Made by a program: the position numbers and the translations under genes. A stretch of 64,000 nucleotides of DNA, from the NCBI GenBank assembly GCA_028583685.1, contig JAMXIF010000003.1, forward strand, positions 76,139,525 to 76,203,524, in the 5' to 3' direction. Origin of the DNA: Petaurus breviceps papuanus (Eukaryota; Chordata; Mammalia; Diprotodontia; Petauridae). Under the pieces are notes generated by a model that had not been told where the DNA came from, ran no database searches, and saw only the letters and a list, made by a program, of their open reading frames with translations. Below are positions 34,203 through 45,451 of the stretch, piece after piece (position 1 is the first letter of the stretch; every line of letters begins with the position of its first letter).

Positions 34203-35583
34203 AGAGGACTTTAGGACAGTGAAGCACCAGCAGCTGTGGCAGTTTCGAGACTTCTCAACCCATAAACGCCAAACACAAAGTAAAAAGTAAGTGTGGAATT
34301 CTGTTGGAATGGGTGGACAGAAGAGTGCTGTCCACTCCTTGCCCTGGGAAAGCCGCAGAGGCAGCTGTGCCACTTGGCTGCCTCAGGAGCTCCTGGCCTG
34401 CAGATTAAAAGGGGGACCAGGAGACCAATCAAAGGGTAATCACTCCTGCTTTAACTGGCTTGGATTTGGATCATGGTCTTGGGTGGAGGTCCTGGGGTGT
34501 GTGGCCAGGTGCCAGAGCACGTGGGGGCTGCAAAGAGGGCACCCTCCTAATTGCTCTGGCAGCTGCAAAAAAACTCAGCAATTCGGAACAAAGCTCTCTC
34601 CATTCTGAAAGCAGAGTTCTACCATGGCAAAGAGTTCAAAAGTCAAGTAATTGACTGGTAACATGAGCAAGCATAGGAAATGCAATTCTACCACAGATTC
34701 CTTTTTTAGGGAAAAAAGGATCAAATCATGGAATGGAAAGAAGACATTGAAGTCAGAACTCCAGCATCAAAAGCCTCCAAGAAATCAAGATATTATAAAA
34801 CAGATCCAAAGAAATGAAAGAATAGAGGGCAATGTGAAATATCTCGCTGGTAAAACCACTGACCTGGAAAATAGATCCAGGAAAGATAATTTAAAAATTA
34901 CTGGACTATCTGAAAGCCATGATCAAAAAAAGAGTCTAGACACCATCCTGCAAGAAATTATCAAGCAAAATTTGCCCTGACATTTTAGAACCAGGAGGCA
35001 AAATAGAAATTGAAAGAATTCACTGACAGCCTTTTGAAAAAGATCCTAAAAAGAAAACTCCTAGGAATATTACAACCAAATTCCAGAGTTCCCAAGTCAA
35101 GGAGAAAATACTACAAGCAGTAAGGAAGAAACAATTTGAGTATTGTGGAAACACAATCAGGATAACACAAGACCTAGCAGCTTCAATATTAAGGGATCAA
35201 AGGGCTTGCAATATGATATTCCGGAGGTCAAAGCAGCTAGGACTAAAACCAAGAATCACCTACCCAGCAAAACTGAGTATAATGCTTCAGGGGAAAATAT
35301 GGTCATTCAATGAAACAGAGGGTTTTCAAACATTCTTGATGAAAAAACCTGAGCTGAACAGAAAATCTCACTTTCAAGTATAAGAAGCAAGAGAAGCATG
35401 AGAAGGTAAACAGGGAAAAGAAATCATAAGGAACTTATAGGTGTGCATATGTACGTACATGTATACATAGACAGATGGCACAGGACAAGTTAAATATGAA
35501 GAGATGATACCTAAAAAATAAAATTAAGATGTGAGAGAGGAATATATTAGGAGAAGGATAAAGGGAGAGATAAATTAGGGTAA
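34203..35583 (+). mobile_element. Half-L1 (HAL1-type), truncated both ends
   Basis: L1-like 5' UTR (gtgaagcaccagcagctgtg) and ORF1 from about 34624. The coiled-coil coding part is deleted: AGCCTCCAAG joins directly to aaatcaagatattataaaac at about 34780. The RRM (LENRSRKDNLKITGLSESHD) and C-terminal domain follow, then about 250 bp of 3' UTR, cut at about 35583 where L3 sequence begins. No ORF2. Confidence 0.85.
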
Positions 35584-35589
35584 AAAATG

Positions 35590-36215
35590 GTGGTCAACAC
35601 AGGGCCAATAAATAGATTATTGGGTACTCCACTGGAGACCTGGCATGGTGACACTGAAACATTAACAACTACTTTGAATCTGGCCGATCAATCATTTCTG
35701 AATCCATCTGATTATATTCTCATCCAATCCAAGTATTTGCTTTGCTAAAATCCAGGTAAACTGAATCCCCAGCATTCCTCTCATCTTCTAGTTTAGTAAT
35801 CCTGTTAAAATAGGAAATTAGATTAGACCCTTCTTCATGAAAGCTCACATTTTGTAATCACTGAATCTTTTTCCAGATGTTCAGCAAACATCTTTTTAAT
35901 GATCTGTTCTAAAATTTTAACAGGAATCAAAGTCAAACTAGATGTCCTAAAATTTGTAGATTTTGTCCTCTTCCCTTTTTTGAAAAACCAGGATATTTAT
36001 CCTCCAATCTTGAGGTACCTCTCTTGTTTCCATGATCTTTCAAGTATCAGTGGCAGTGGCTCACATCTGCCCGCCTGCTCAGGATCTAAGGGTGCAGCTC
36101 ATCCGGGCCTAGTGAAATGACTTTGCCAAGGGCAAGTAGGTGTTTTTCTCTTGTATTCTCACTATCTTGGGTAGCAACTACCAGCTAGTCATCTATGTTC
36201 TATCAGTTACCGTAC
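35590..36215 (-). mobile_element. L3/CR1 fragment
   Basis: A well-ordered reverse L3/CR1: gggtactccactggagacct, ctgaatccatctgattatat, aaaatccaggtaaactgaat, ccagatgttcagcaaacatc, taatgatctgttctaaaatt, ttgaggtacctctcttgttt, cagtggcagtggctcacatc. About 620 bp of the RT-encoding part, noncoding now. Confidence 0.8.
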
Positions 36216-36244
36216 AAAGCTCATTCTCCATTAAGAAATGAGAG

Positions 36245-36425
36245 ACAGGAGCGGCGAGGTGGCGCAGTGAATAGAGCACCGGCCCCGGAGTCAGGAGGAC
36301 CTGAGTTCAAATGTGGCCTCAGACACTTAACACTTACTAGCTGTGTGACCTTGGGAAAGTCATTTAACACCAATTGCCCTGCCTTCCCCCCTCCAAAAAA
36401 GCAAAAAAAAAATTTTTTTTAAAAA
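36245..36425 (+). mobile_element. CORE-SINE, older subfamily
   Basis: gcggcgaggtggcgcagtga, then caccggccccggagtcagga, CORE ttaacacttactagctgtgt, end ctgccttcccccctccaaaa. An imperfect duplication aagaaatgagagacag/aagaaacgagagacag flanks it. Confidence 0.88.
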
Positions 36426-36429
36426 GAAA

Positions 36430-37330
36430 CGAGAGACAGATGATCAGCTTGATATCAGGTCTTTCCCTGACAGCCTGATCTCATGAGAGGTGGTGGCATA
36501 ATGTCATCTTAGAAAATGGGAGGCCCACCACACAGCTGATAGGAGAAGAAATAAGAATGGCCTGGGGAATCTAGGAACCCAGTAAGGAAACAGAATATAA
36601 CAGCATAATAAGGGCCTTAGAAGTGTTGTGGCCTGAGAGGGTCTCTGGAAGCTCTTAGGAAGGTGGAAGGTGCCACTCCCTTAGAGCAGGTAGAAGACAG
36701 TGGAGGCTCCAGAAGCTGGAGTTGAGAAGTGACAGTGAAAGGCAAGAAAGAGCTGAATTAGGGTACTCTGGTCAAGTACTTCTGGGACAATGCCTTCTGG
36801 CAACCATAGTATTCCCCTTGCTCTAACTGCTAGGTCATTTTAAAAATCAGTGTGCCCCTAATTCCTCCAAAGTAAAGTCCACAAAAAAAATCCTTAAATA
36901 TTACTGATTCCTTTCTAGGTTTCACATGTCAAATGTTTACTATGCTTTGGTCTTTTCATTAAGAATGCTAAAAATCCTAGTGATATGGACAGACACACAT
37001 AGGTTATTCCCTTTCTCACTGCTCCCTCTTATTAGGGCATGGCAAAGTTCACTTAGATCAGAGCCTGCTTTCAGGCAAGGTCTTCCTAAGCTCAGCCTGG
37101 CCCCAGATCCCATTCCCAGAAGCCCAGGTGGCCACGAGCAGATCAAAAATCAGTCAAAAGGCCCTGAATCTCCTCTATGACCTCTTCAAAAATATATGCC
37201 TTATCAATCCCCCCCAAAGAATTCCTTCTGAAACTCATAAATTATTGATGAGGCTGTTCCATCACCTTCTGGTTCACTGTATTAAGCAATGAAGCAAATC
37301 AATAAATAAGACACAAACTTTAAATTGTAG
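36430..37330. other. Intron, nothing recognised
   Basis: Somewhat GC-richer than neighbours at 36480-36800. No gene, exon or named repeat supported. Confidence 0.4.
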
Positions 37331-37333
37331 ATC

Positions 37334-37372
37334 AGTGGTTCCTAACTTGTGGAGAGATGGAGTCTGGGAAAC

Positions 37373-37434
<62 letters not shown>

Positions 37435-37745
37435 GTATTCACACACACCAAACATTGTTATTCTGATCTTTCCTCAGCTCCAACAAAATATACAAGATAA
37501 TTAAGTAAACAGTCCTTTTAGACTAAATAATGTCTCTCATATAGGTGCTATTTTTCAAATATATGTAGATATTGTGATGAATAAGATACAAATTTAAAAG
37601 ACTACAGAATTTATAAGTTTTCTGTCACCATTTATTTTCACAATCAGTGAATACCAGTAGTATAACTACAACCATGAGAGAGATCTGTGAAACATTTTTG
37701 TATTTAAAAAAGGTCTTAATATTCAAAAAGGTTGAAAGTCACTGC
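37334..37745. mobile_element. Probable hAT-like non-autonomous element with inserted TA repeat
   Basis: Left end cagtggttcctaactt, and right end (reverse complement) cagtgactttcaacct, match at 11 of 16 positions. A (TA)n microsatellite occupies 37374-37435. The start and length suit old hAT MITEs. No clear 8-bp target duplication. Confidence 0.5.
37374..37435. repeat. (TA)n microsatellite
   Basis: About 60 bp of near-perfect alternating TA with two G/C interruptions. Confidence 0.95.
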
Positions 37746-38120
37746 TAGAAACTATACTATATGATTTTAAATACAATTTTATTTTAAAAAAATCAATTAC
37801 TATTCCGCTCACTTCAATTAGTTTAGAGACAATGTAGGGTTTTTTGTTTTTGTAATTCATTTACTTTAGAAATGAAAAAGCTGGGTATCAGGCCCTTCAC
37901 CAGGAATATAATCTCACCTTTTGGGGTCAATTAAAAATTAGATCTGACTTAAATCATTTCAAATAATTACACATCTTCTACAAATAATTAAGCATAAATG
38001 AGGGCAGTCTGCATATATATTCAACTTCAAGGATTTAACTAAGGCTTTACATGAACTGTATGTAAAAGTTTAGCCAATCTATTTCTCTACTTTTAGCAAA
38101 ACAAAACATAGTTTACTTAC
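37746..38120. other. Intron next to the ARMC1 exon
   Basis: Donor-side intron of exon 38121-38212. No repeat recognised. The donor context is gtaagtaaac on the minus strand. Confidence 0.5.
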
Positions 38121-38212
38121 TTTTGTATTACATTTTGCAAGCTCAACATCATACCCAGTTCACCTTTCATCTTTTCTCTGTTAGCCCGGCATTCTGCCAA
38201 GTATCGTAGTGC
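38121..38212 (-). CDS. ARMC1: ARMC1 internal coding exon (residues about 62-92)
   Basis: A 92-bp exon on the minus strand. The acceptor reads gtttctgttttag and the donor is gtaagt at 38115-38120. It begins in phase 0 and encodes 30 residues, [14 protein letters not shown] through [10 protein letters not shown], plus the first two bases of a lysine codon that is completed by the exon at 1109-1298. This is the conserved armadillo-repeat helix region of ARMC1 and is identical to the human segment as I remember it. Short exons like this are missed by length-filtered open-frame scans. The preceding exon, carrying the start codon and about 61 residues, was looked for in 38213-64000 on the minus strand and not seen. 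Confidence 0.95.
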
Positions 38213-38369
38213 CTAAAACAGAAACAATCAATTAATTATCATTTCTAGATTATACAAATTAATTAACTGACTGTAAAAGATTCTCTTCCTTCATTTTAGT
38301 TAGAACGTACTAACTAGTAAGCTTTAGTACTGTACTCAATAAGCAGATTGGCTGAGACACTTTAATTCA

Positions 38370-39300
38370 AAAAGCATTTATTAGCAACTATTATGTTCTA
38401 ACATTTCCAGGTGAAAAGACAAAAAAAAAATTTGTTTTTAAATCAGCTACTGTCCTCAAAAAGCTTATATTCAACTGAGGCATGAGGGTTCAACATTTCA
38501 ACAAATGAATAAATTCAAGAATTTGAAGAGGAAGAAAATAATGATAAGTCTGAAGCACCTGTAAGATGTGGCATATACGGGGCGGCTAGGTGGCACAGTG
38601 AGTAAGAACACCACCAGCCCCAGAGTCGGGAGGACCCGGGATTGGTTGAGGCCTCAGATACTTAACACTTACACAAAAAAAAAACTGGCCGTGTAACCTT
38701 GGGCAAGTTATTTAACCCCAATTGCTTTAAAAAAAAAAAAAAAAGATGTGGCACATATGCTGAGACTTGATGGTCGATTGGGGTTCTCTTAGGCTCAGGT
38801 AAACAGGGAGTACATTCCAGGCATGGAATGAGTTTGGGGAACAGTAAGTCCATTAAGCTGAATGGCACATAAAGTAAATGTAAGGAAGTGTCAAAATAAA
38901 TATAGAAAAAAAAACTATAGAGTCAGACTTTGACTTAAATGGTAGCCAAACTATCACTTAAGATAGATACAGTTTCTTTTGACTATCAAAATCTAATCAA
39001 GGCTAGAGGTAACAGTGCCTCTAGGATAAAATACAAATTCCTCAGTTTGACATTTAAAATACTTTACTATATGACTACTAGAAGGGAGAGTGCCTTATTC
39101 AGACCTTTAAGATTTTAGTAGCTATGTATGCAAAGGCTGGAGAAAGAATGAAAGCAGAGACCAATTTGGTTGTTGTGATAGTCCAAGTGAGAAATAGTAA
39201 GTACCCAAATTAAGATGAGTGGAGGAGACATAGCAAGGAATTGGTTGGGGGTAGGGAAGAAAAGAAGTAGAGTAAATAGTTTTGGGGGGGTTTTGTATCT
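38370..39300 (+). repeat. Ancient repeat pieces and an L2 scrap, split by a SINE
   Basis: aaaaagcatttattagcaac, then caaaaagcttatattcaac, resumed after the SINE as gagtacattccaggcatgga: the same unnamed family as 33330. About 39005-39070 (ctctaggataaaatacaaat) is L2-like, and 39130-39250 (tgtgatagtccaagtgagaa) returns to the ancient family. Confidence 0.45.
38579..38743 (+). mobile_element. CORE-SINE, intermediate subfamily
   Basis: ggggcggctaggtggcacag, then acttaacacttacac, an A10 stretch, and ctggccgtgtaaccttggg. The CORE carries an A-rich insertion absent from older copies. Near-matching flanks aagatgtggcatat and aagatgtggcacat. Confidence 0.88.
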
Positions 39301-39304
39301 TGGG

Positions 39305-40050
39305 GAATATATTATACAGTTTCTTCCAACTTAATAGTATTTTATTTTTTCCAGTTACATGTGAAGATAGTTTTTGATAATCACTTTTATAAGATTTTGA
39401 GCTCCAAATTTTTTCTCCCTCTCTTTCCCCCTCCCCAAGAAGGCAAGCAGTCTGATAAAGATTATACATATATGATAATATTAAACATATTTCCACACTA
39501 GTCATGTTGTGAGAGAAGAATCAGAACAAAAGGGAAAAACCATGAGAAAGAAAAAACAAACAAGTGAAAATAGTATGCTTCCATCTGCATTCAGACTCCA
39601 TAGTTCTTTCTCTGCATACGGACAGCATTTTTCATCACAAGTCTTTAATAATTGTCTAAGATCAATGTACTGCTAAGAAGAGCTAAAGTCTATCATAGCT
39701 GATCAATGCACAATGTTACTGTGTACAATGTTCTTCTGGTTCTGCTCACTTCACTCAACATGAGTTCATGTAAGTCTTTCCAAGTTTTTTTGAAACCTGC
39801 TTCTGATCATTTCTTATAGTACAATAGTATTCCACAACTTGTTCAGCCATTCCCCAACTGACAGGCATCCCTTCAATTTATAATACTCTGCCACTGCAAA
39901 AAGAGCTGCTAGAAATATTTTTGTACATGTGGGTCCTTTTCCTATTTTTATAATCTCTTTGGGATTACAGACATAGTGGTAGCATTGCTGGATCCCTTTG
40001 GGTACAGTTCCAAATTGCTTTCCAGAATGTTTAGATCAGTTCACAACAGA
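39305..40050 (-). mobile_element. L1 3' UTR and ORF2 end
   Basis: Reverse of the L1 3' UTR (ttttccagttacatgtgaag, ttgagctccaaattttttct), then the ORF2 end (ctggttctgctcacttcact, ctgctagaaatatttttgta, ccaaattgctttccagaatg). Confidence 0.8.
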
Positions 40051-40054
40051 ATAA

Positions 40055-42632
40055 GAAGTCTTACTGACGAGACTTCCAACCAAGATGACTGCCTGACCCT
40101 AAGTTTGATCACCCAGCTCCTGAATAATTACTTCTGCAAAATTCTGAAATCCACACTAGACTGAATAATGATCAAGAGATTGAAAAACTACAGTGGGGGC
40201 GGCCAGGTGGCTCAGCGAGTAAGAGCACTGGCTCCAGTGTCGGGATGACCTGGATCAAATCCAGGCTCAGACACTCAGCACCACACCCAGAAATAACTGG
40301 CCGTGTAACCTTGAGTGAGTTACTTAACCCCGATTGCTTTCTATTTAAAAAAAAAAGAAAAACTACAGTGACTTCTTTCACCTGAAAACTAAATAAAAAG
40401 TCAGCCAGAAATCCACAGACAACTGAAGAGGGAGCCACCAGCAAAGCCAGTGTAGGCAATAAAGCCAGAAGTTTTGGTAGAGAAGGGTCAGAAACAAGTG
40501 CAGCCAGCAAAGCTCTATGTCATAAGGCATCACAAGCAAAGGGCTCAAAACTCAAAAGGCAAAAGTGAATTTTTCACACAATCCACATGAGTATGGAAAA
40601 TGAAACAAAAGATAAAAATGAAATAAAAGCTCCATAGCAAAGAAAGGAGAATAGCTTAAAATAGAAAACAGAAAACCTAAGCCAAGTAATGAATTACCTG
40701 AAAGCTAGAACAAACCAGAGAGAAATCAATAACTACATGAAATAATAATTTAAAAATTAGAACAAACTCAAAAGATGGAAAAAATATAAAATGTCAAAAA
40801 CAGGGAGCAAAGAGAAACAGGAAACAGCAGTATAGTGAGCTGTGCCCCATTCCCAAACTGCACCAAACAAACTCCTAATGAGGAAATTCAAGAAAAAAGT
40901 CATAAGGAGTTCTTTTTCCCAGCCCAGTTCAGCACAGAGAGACACTGGGGATAGGGTCTAATGCAGCACTGCAATGCCAAAGGAGGGCCTGTGAACTGGG
41001 ACAATAAATAAGTCCCAACCCATTGTAGGACATCTCCAGACCCGTATCGGAGCACCATGATGAGGGAAGGCACTGACCAGCAGCTCTGTCACCTAATACA
41101 CAGTAATTGGCCATAAACCCAAAGCAGACTGATACGTGGCCCTGCTCCTGAATTACCCTATCCCAGAAGCCTCAGGCTGTAGGTGATGTACCAATGGAAG
41201 AGCAAATTCAGAAGCCAGGAACATAGATGTGACTCGTTAGCCTCCAGTCCAGCCTAAAGCCTTGAAGAGAAATAATCAGGAATCTCAGACCTAAGGGGAG
41301 TCTTCAGTTCTATCACTGAACTAGCAGATATCACTGCTGGCTGATAGTGTCTGAGTTCAGCACAATCTACTGTTGCTCAGACCCAAATGCAGGATAAGAA
41401 CTTGCAGAGCTCAAACCAGGAAGGTAGCACTCAAGACTGTCTTGGATCAGACCACTTTGGGAACACCATAAGCCTTCAGGTCCCCAGTCTGTCTCTGAGA
41501 TCCTGGAATAACACAACACCTCAATATCCCAAGAGAATCAGCCCAGGCCTTCCCTCTAGAAGTATAGCAGAGCCCAGTCCTAACATGAAATCCAAAGTCA
41601 GGAAGGAAGTTGGAAATATGGGCAAACAAAAAGGAACCCCACCACAACAAGCTATTATCGTGGCAGAGATGTTCAAGACACAAACAACAGAAGAGAATAA
41701 TCCCAAAACATCTACAAGCAGTGCCTCAGAGAAAAACATAGCCTAGACACAAAGTTAACTAGAATTCTTGGAAGATATGAAGCAAGAGTTTAAAAAAAAT
41801 TTAATAAATAAAATGAGAGTGTTTGAAAGAAAACTCTGGAAAAGAAAACAGAGCTATGGAAGAATGAAGTGGAAAGAGAATAGTGTGGCCCAAATAAACT
41901 CCCTGAAAATTAGAAGGGACAAATAGGAACTAATGACTCCACAAGATAATGAGAAATATTAAAACAAAGTCAAAAGAAAATATGTTATCTCATACCAAAA
42001 ACAAGTAACCTGAAAAAGAGATCAGGGAGAAAAATTTTAAAATCACTGTTCTTAAAAAAAAAAAAAAACACAATCATTGTACTTTCTGGAAGCCATGACC
42101 AAAAAAAGAATTTAGAAACCCTATTTAAAGAAATCTTAAGAGAAAATTATCCAGATCTCTTAGAACCAGAAGGCAAAGCATAAATAGAAAAAATCTACCG
42201 GTTACCTCCTGAAATAAATCCCAAAACAAAAACTCTCAGGAACATCATAGCCAAAATCCAGAGCTTCCAGGCCAAAGGGGAAAAAAAAAATACTACAAGC
42301 AGTTAAAAAGAAAGAACTAAGTAACAAGGAACTATAATCAGGACCACACACACAACTTAGTAATTACCACTAGAAAAGAGCAGAAAACTTGGAATATCAT
42401 ATTCTACAAAGGCTTACATTCAACTGAATATAATGCTACAGGGAGAAAAAAACATACTATTAATGAAACAAGGACTTCCTGAAAAAAAAAGATCAGAACT
42501 GTAGTGAAACTCTGAAGTTCAAATACAGAAGTGAAGAAACACAAAAAAGTAAATATGAATGAACAAGCATAAAGGACAAAACAAAGAGAAACTGCTTACA
42601 TTCAAATATGGGCAGATGACACACCCCCTCTG
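40055..42632 (+). mobile_element. Older half-L1 element
   Basis: L1-type start (gacttccaaccaagatgact), a roughly 1.7 kb 5' UTR-like and early ORF1 region including a 119-codon open stretch at 41387-41746, then diverged RRM and C-terminal domain sequence (gtactttctggaagccatga, caggaacatcatagccaaaa), then a short 3' part (actgcttacattcaaatat). No ORF2 sequence lies between. It is clearly more diverged than the elements at 53.7 and 60.1 kb and forms a separate group. Confidence 0.75.
40196..40356 (+). mobile_element. Young CORE-SINE
   Basis: ggggcggccaggtggctcag body, CORE segment cacacccagaaataactggc, A-tail, perfect target duplication gaaaaactacagtg (40182-40195 and 40357-40370). It lies within the older half-L1. 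Confidence 0.95.
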
Positions 42633-43465
42633 AACACTCATCAGGGGTCATAGAGGGAGTCCAATGAGACAAGAACTGGAAGTGGTTCTGTTATGTCTTG
42701 ATGATCTTAAGAGAAGAATGAAACAAAGAGGAGAAGAATACACGGGGCAGGGGAGGGAGAAGGGTGTAAAAGTTTATTGTTAGGCTTTACAGTGGGCATG
42801 AGTTCTTAGGGAATGTGCAACCTTAAAGAAAGACATAGGTATAGTTTATAAGGAGTTACCCATAGTAAATCAGATGTCAATTATGCTAACTCAGTGAGTA
42901 AGGGTGGGATTAAAGACAAGTTAAGGAATGGTCAGTGCTTAAAGGAACATGCACTTTTATTATCTACTGGGCAAGCGCATTGCCCATAATTCACTGGGAA
43001 ACAGCCCAAGGAAGGGCTACCCTGGAGGTGTGGTTTTAGGCTTGAAATTTCACTGAGTCAGCTAGCACTCAAGGCTGACTGAGAAGTACCTAGTTTGCCA
43101 CCCATCGGTGTCATGTTTGACAAGATGGATGTTGGGAACCAAGGCTAACGGGGATTCAGGATGTGCCTAATTGGCTGAGGAGCTAACTTACAGATAGTGC
43201 ATTGAAGGATTCATAGGTGCAGCTGGCCATTATACTAGGGGGAGATAACATTTGCCTAAGCTAAAAAGTTTATAGATAGTTTAGTGTTATTGTACCAAGC
43301 AGAGATAAAGAGTTCATGAATTGTTGCTAGGCAGAATGCTGGCAGGGGGAAGGAGCAGAGTTAATGCTCTGAAGTTGGGGCAGAGGGAATGTGATTGTGC
43401 AAACTGACGTGATTTTACAAACTGGGGTTCAAGCACAGGCACCCAAGCACCCCATCAGTAGTATT
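42633..43465 (-). mobile_element. Probable solo LTR, family C
   Basis: About 830 bp unlike the L1 sequence on either side. On the minus strand it starts TGATGGGGTG, has aataaa near 42770 followed by a short pyrimidine-rich U5-like part, and ends near TGTTCA. I could not find a target duplication, and the two flanks are different L1 pieces, so boundaries and identity are less sure. Confidence 0.5.
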
Positions 43466-43814
43466 GCTGGGCCAAAGAGTATGTGCACAGTTTAGTAATT
43501 TTCTCAGAATGATTCCAAATTGCTTTCAAGAAGGGCTGGTCCAAGTTGTAGCCCCATCAATAGCAGGTGCCATCTCCAGTCTTCCTGATCTGGACCTTTA
43601 AAGAAACAGAGGCTTCCAAGAATTTCTGAAAAAATGATCAGAGATGGGTAGAAATTTTGAAATTCAAACACAAGAGTTAAGAGAAACATGTACAAAAATA
43701 TTTGTGACTCTTTTTGACGTGGGAAAGGAAAGGAATCTGAGGGGCTATCAGTGGAGAATGACTGCACAAGTTATGGCATATAAATTAGATGTATGTGCTA
43801 CAAAAAATAATGAA

Positions 43815-43965
43815 TGGGAGGTGGCTAGGTGACGAAATGAATATAGCACCGGCCCTGGAGTCTGGAGGACCTGAGATCAAATTCAGCCTCAGGAATTTAA
43901 CATTTGATTAGTTGTGTGACCTTGAACAAGTCACTTAACCCCAACTGCCCTCCAAAAAAATAAGA
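43815..43965 (+). mobile_element. CORE-SINE, older subfamily
   Basis: gaggtggctaggtgacgaaa, then gccctggagtctggaggacc, CORE gattagttgtgtgaccttga. The flanks share aaaaataatgaatggg and aaaaatgaatggg. Confidence 0.85.
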
Positions 43966-44113
43966 AAACCAGTAAAAAAGAAAAATGAATGGGATGGTTT
44001 CAAAGAAACCTGGGAAGATTTAAATGACCTGTTGCAGAGTGAATAGAACCAGGAAAACAATTTATACAAAGACAACAACAATATGGTAAAGACGACTTTT
44101 AAAGAATTAGTAA

Positions 44114-44272
44114 AGGGGCAGCTAGGTGGACCAGTGAATAGAGCACCAGCCCTGAAGTCAGGAGGACCTGAGTTGTAATGTGGTCTCAGACACTTAACAC
44201 TTAGTACCTGTGTGACCCTGGGCAAAGCACTAACCCCCAACTGCACTGCCTTCCCCCCTCCAAAAAAGACAA
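44114..44272 (+). mobile_element. CORE-SINE, older subfamily
   Basis: aggggcagctaggtggacca, then gccctgaagtcaggaggacc, CORE ttagtacctgtgtgaccctg, end gccttcccccctccaaaaa. Followed directly by the (TGAA)n array. Confidence 0.88.
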
Positions 44273-44310
44273 TAAATGAATGAATGAATGAATGAATGAA
44301 TGAATGAATG
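44273..44310. repeat. (TGAA)n microsatellite
   Basis: About nine tandem TGAA units grown from the SINE's A-rich tail. Confidence 0.95.
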
Positions 44311-44526
44311 GTAACTTTGATCACTGAAATAATGATCAACCACTATTCCAGAACACTAATGAAAACCATTATCCACTTCCTGATAGTTGGACTCAGAGCA
44401 CAGAGTGAGACATCTATTTCTTTTTTTCCTTTGGACATGGAAAACAGAGAAATTTGTTTTGTTTAACTATATGTGTTTGTTATAAGGGTTTCATTCGACG
44501 AGGTTTTAGCCCCAGGCTAAAGATGA

Positions 44527-45420
44527 AACTTCTCTCAGTAGTTGAAGGGAATAGAAATATATATATGTATATATATATGAAGGTATATGGGCTTATGAAT
44601 ACATATGTGAATGTATGTATATATGTTTACAGGTATACATAGATAGAGGGCACAGGACCAATTTAACAGGAAGGGATGATACTTAAAAGGTGAAATTAAG
44701 AGGTGAGAGAGGAATATAATGAGAGGAGATTAGGAAGAGACAGAAGCGGGTAAACTATCTCACATAGAAAGGGCAAGGGAAAATGGTTACAATGAAGGGG
44801 AAGAATAGGAAGGCATAAGGGAATGGGTCAACCTTATACTCACTGAATTTGGCTAAGGGAGGGAATGACATACACACTAAATAGGGTATCTCACCCTACA
44901 GGAGAGTGGGGTAAAGGGGATGAAGCGGGGATGATAGAAGGGAGGGCAGGCTGGGGGGGAGGGAAGTTGGAAGCATACACTTTTGAAAAGGGACAGGACC
45001 AAAGTAGAGAATAGATCAAGTGGGAGATGGGATAGAAGGGAGGGAAATATAATCAGTCTTCTACAATATATCTACTATGGTAATGTTTTGCATTAGCTAC
45101 ACATGTATAACCTATATTGAATTCCTTATCTTCCCAGTAAGGGTGGGTGACAAGGGAGGAAGGGAATGAATCTGGAACTCAAAGTTTTAAAACCAAATGT
45201 TTAAATATATATATATATACATATATATATACATATATATACACATATATATACTATTATTAATACTATTTTACATGTAATTGGGAAATAAGCGGGGATA
45301 TCCTGGGGGACTGCTATTTTGGGGAGCTGGGTAGGGGAAAAATGGGGAGAAAATCTGTAACCCAAAATCTGGCAGAAATGAAGTAAATCAGAAGTTAATA
45401 AAGCATTTGGAATAAATAAA
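44527..45420 (+). mobile_element. Half-L1 3' UTR, 5'-truncated
   Basis: Starts at aaacttctctcagtagttga and matches the half-L1 3' UTR at 20840-21640 and 56760-57770: TA/TG microsatellite, the 'gtatctcaccctacaggaga' block, the polypurine block with ggctgggggggagggaagtt, a second TA repeat (45203-45255), and end cagaagttaataaagcattt. Confidence 0.88.
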
Positions 45421-45451
45421 TGGATGGATAAATAAATAGATAAATAAATAA

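Larger units (their letters stand above)
43466..44527 (+). mobile_element. L1 3' segment with inverted 5' part, two SINEs inside
   Basis: 43466-43560 is L1 ORF2 sequence on the minus strand (attccaaattgctttcaaga). From about 43640 the next part of ORF2 reads on the plus strand (aaaaatatttgtgactcttt, ggatggtttcaaagaaacct), then the 3' UTR to about 44527. A small piece of another repeat lies between the two halves (43562-43602). Confidence 0.65.

Noticed and set aside
41387-41746. 119-codon open frame as a host exon
   Set aside because: It falls in the early ORF1/5' UTR part of the older half-L1 that starts near 40055, with no host splice sites.
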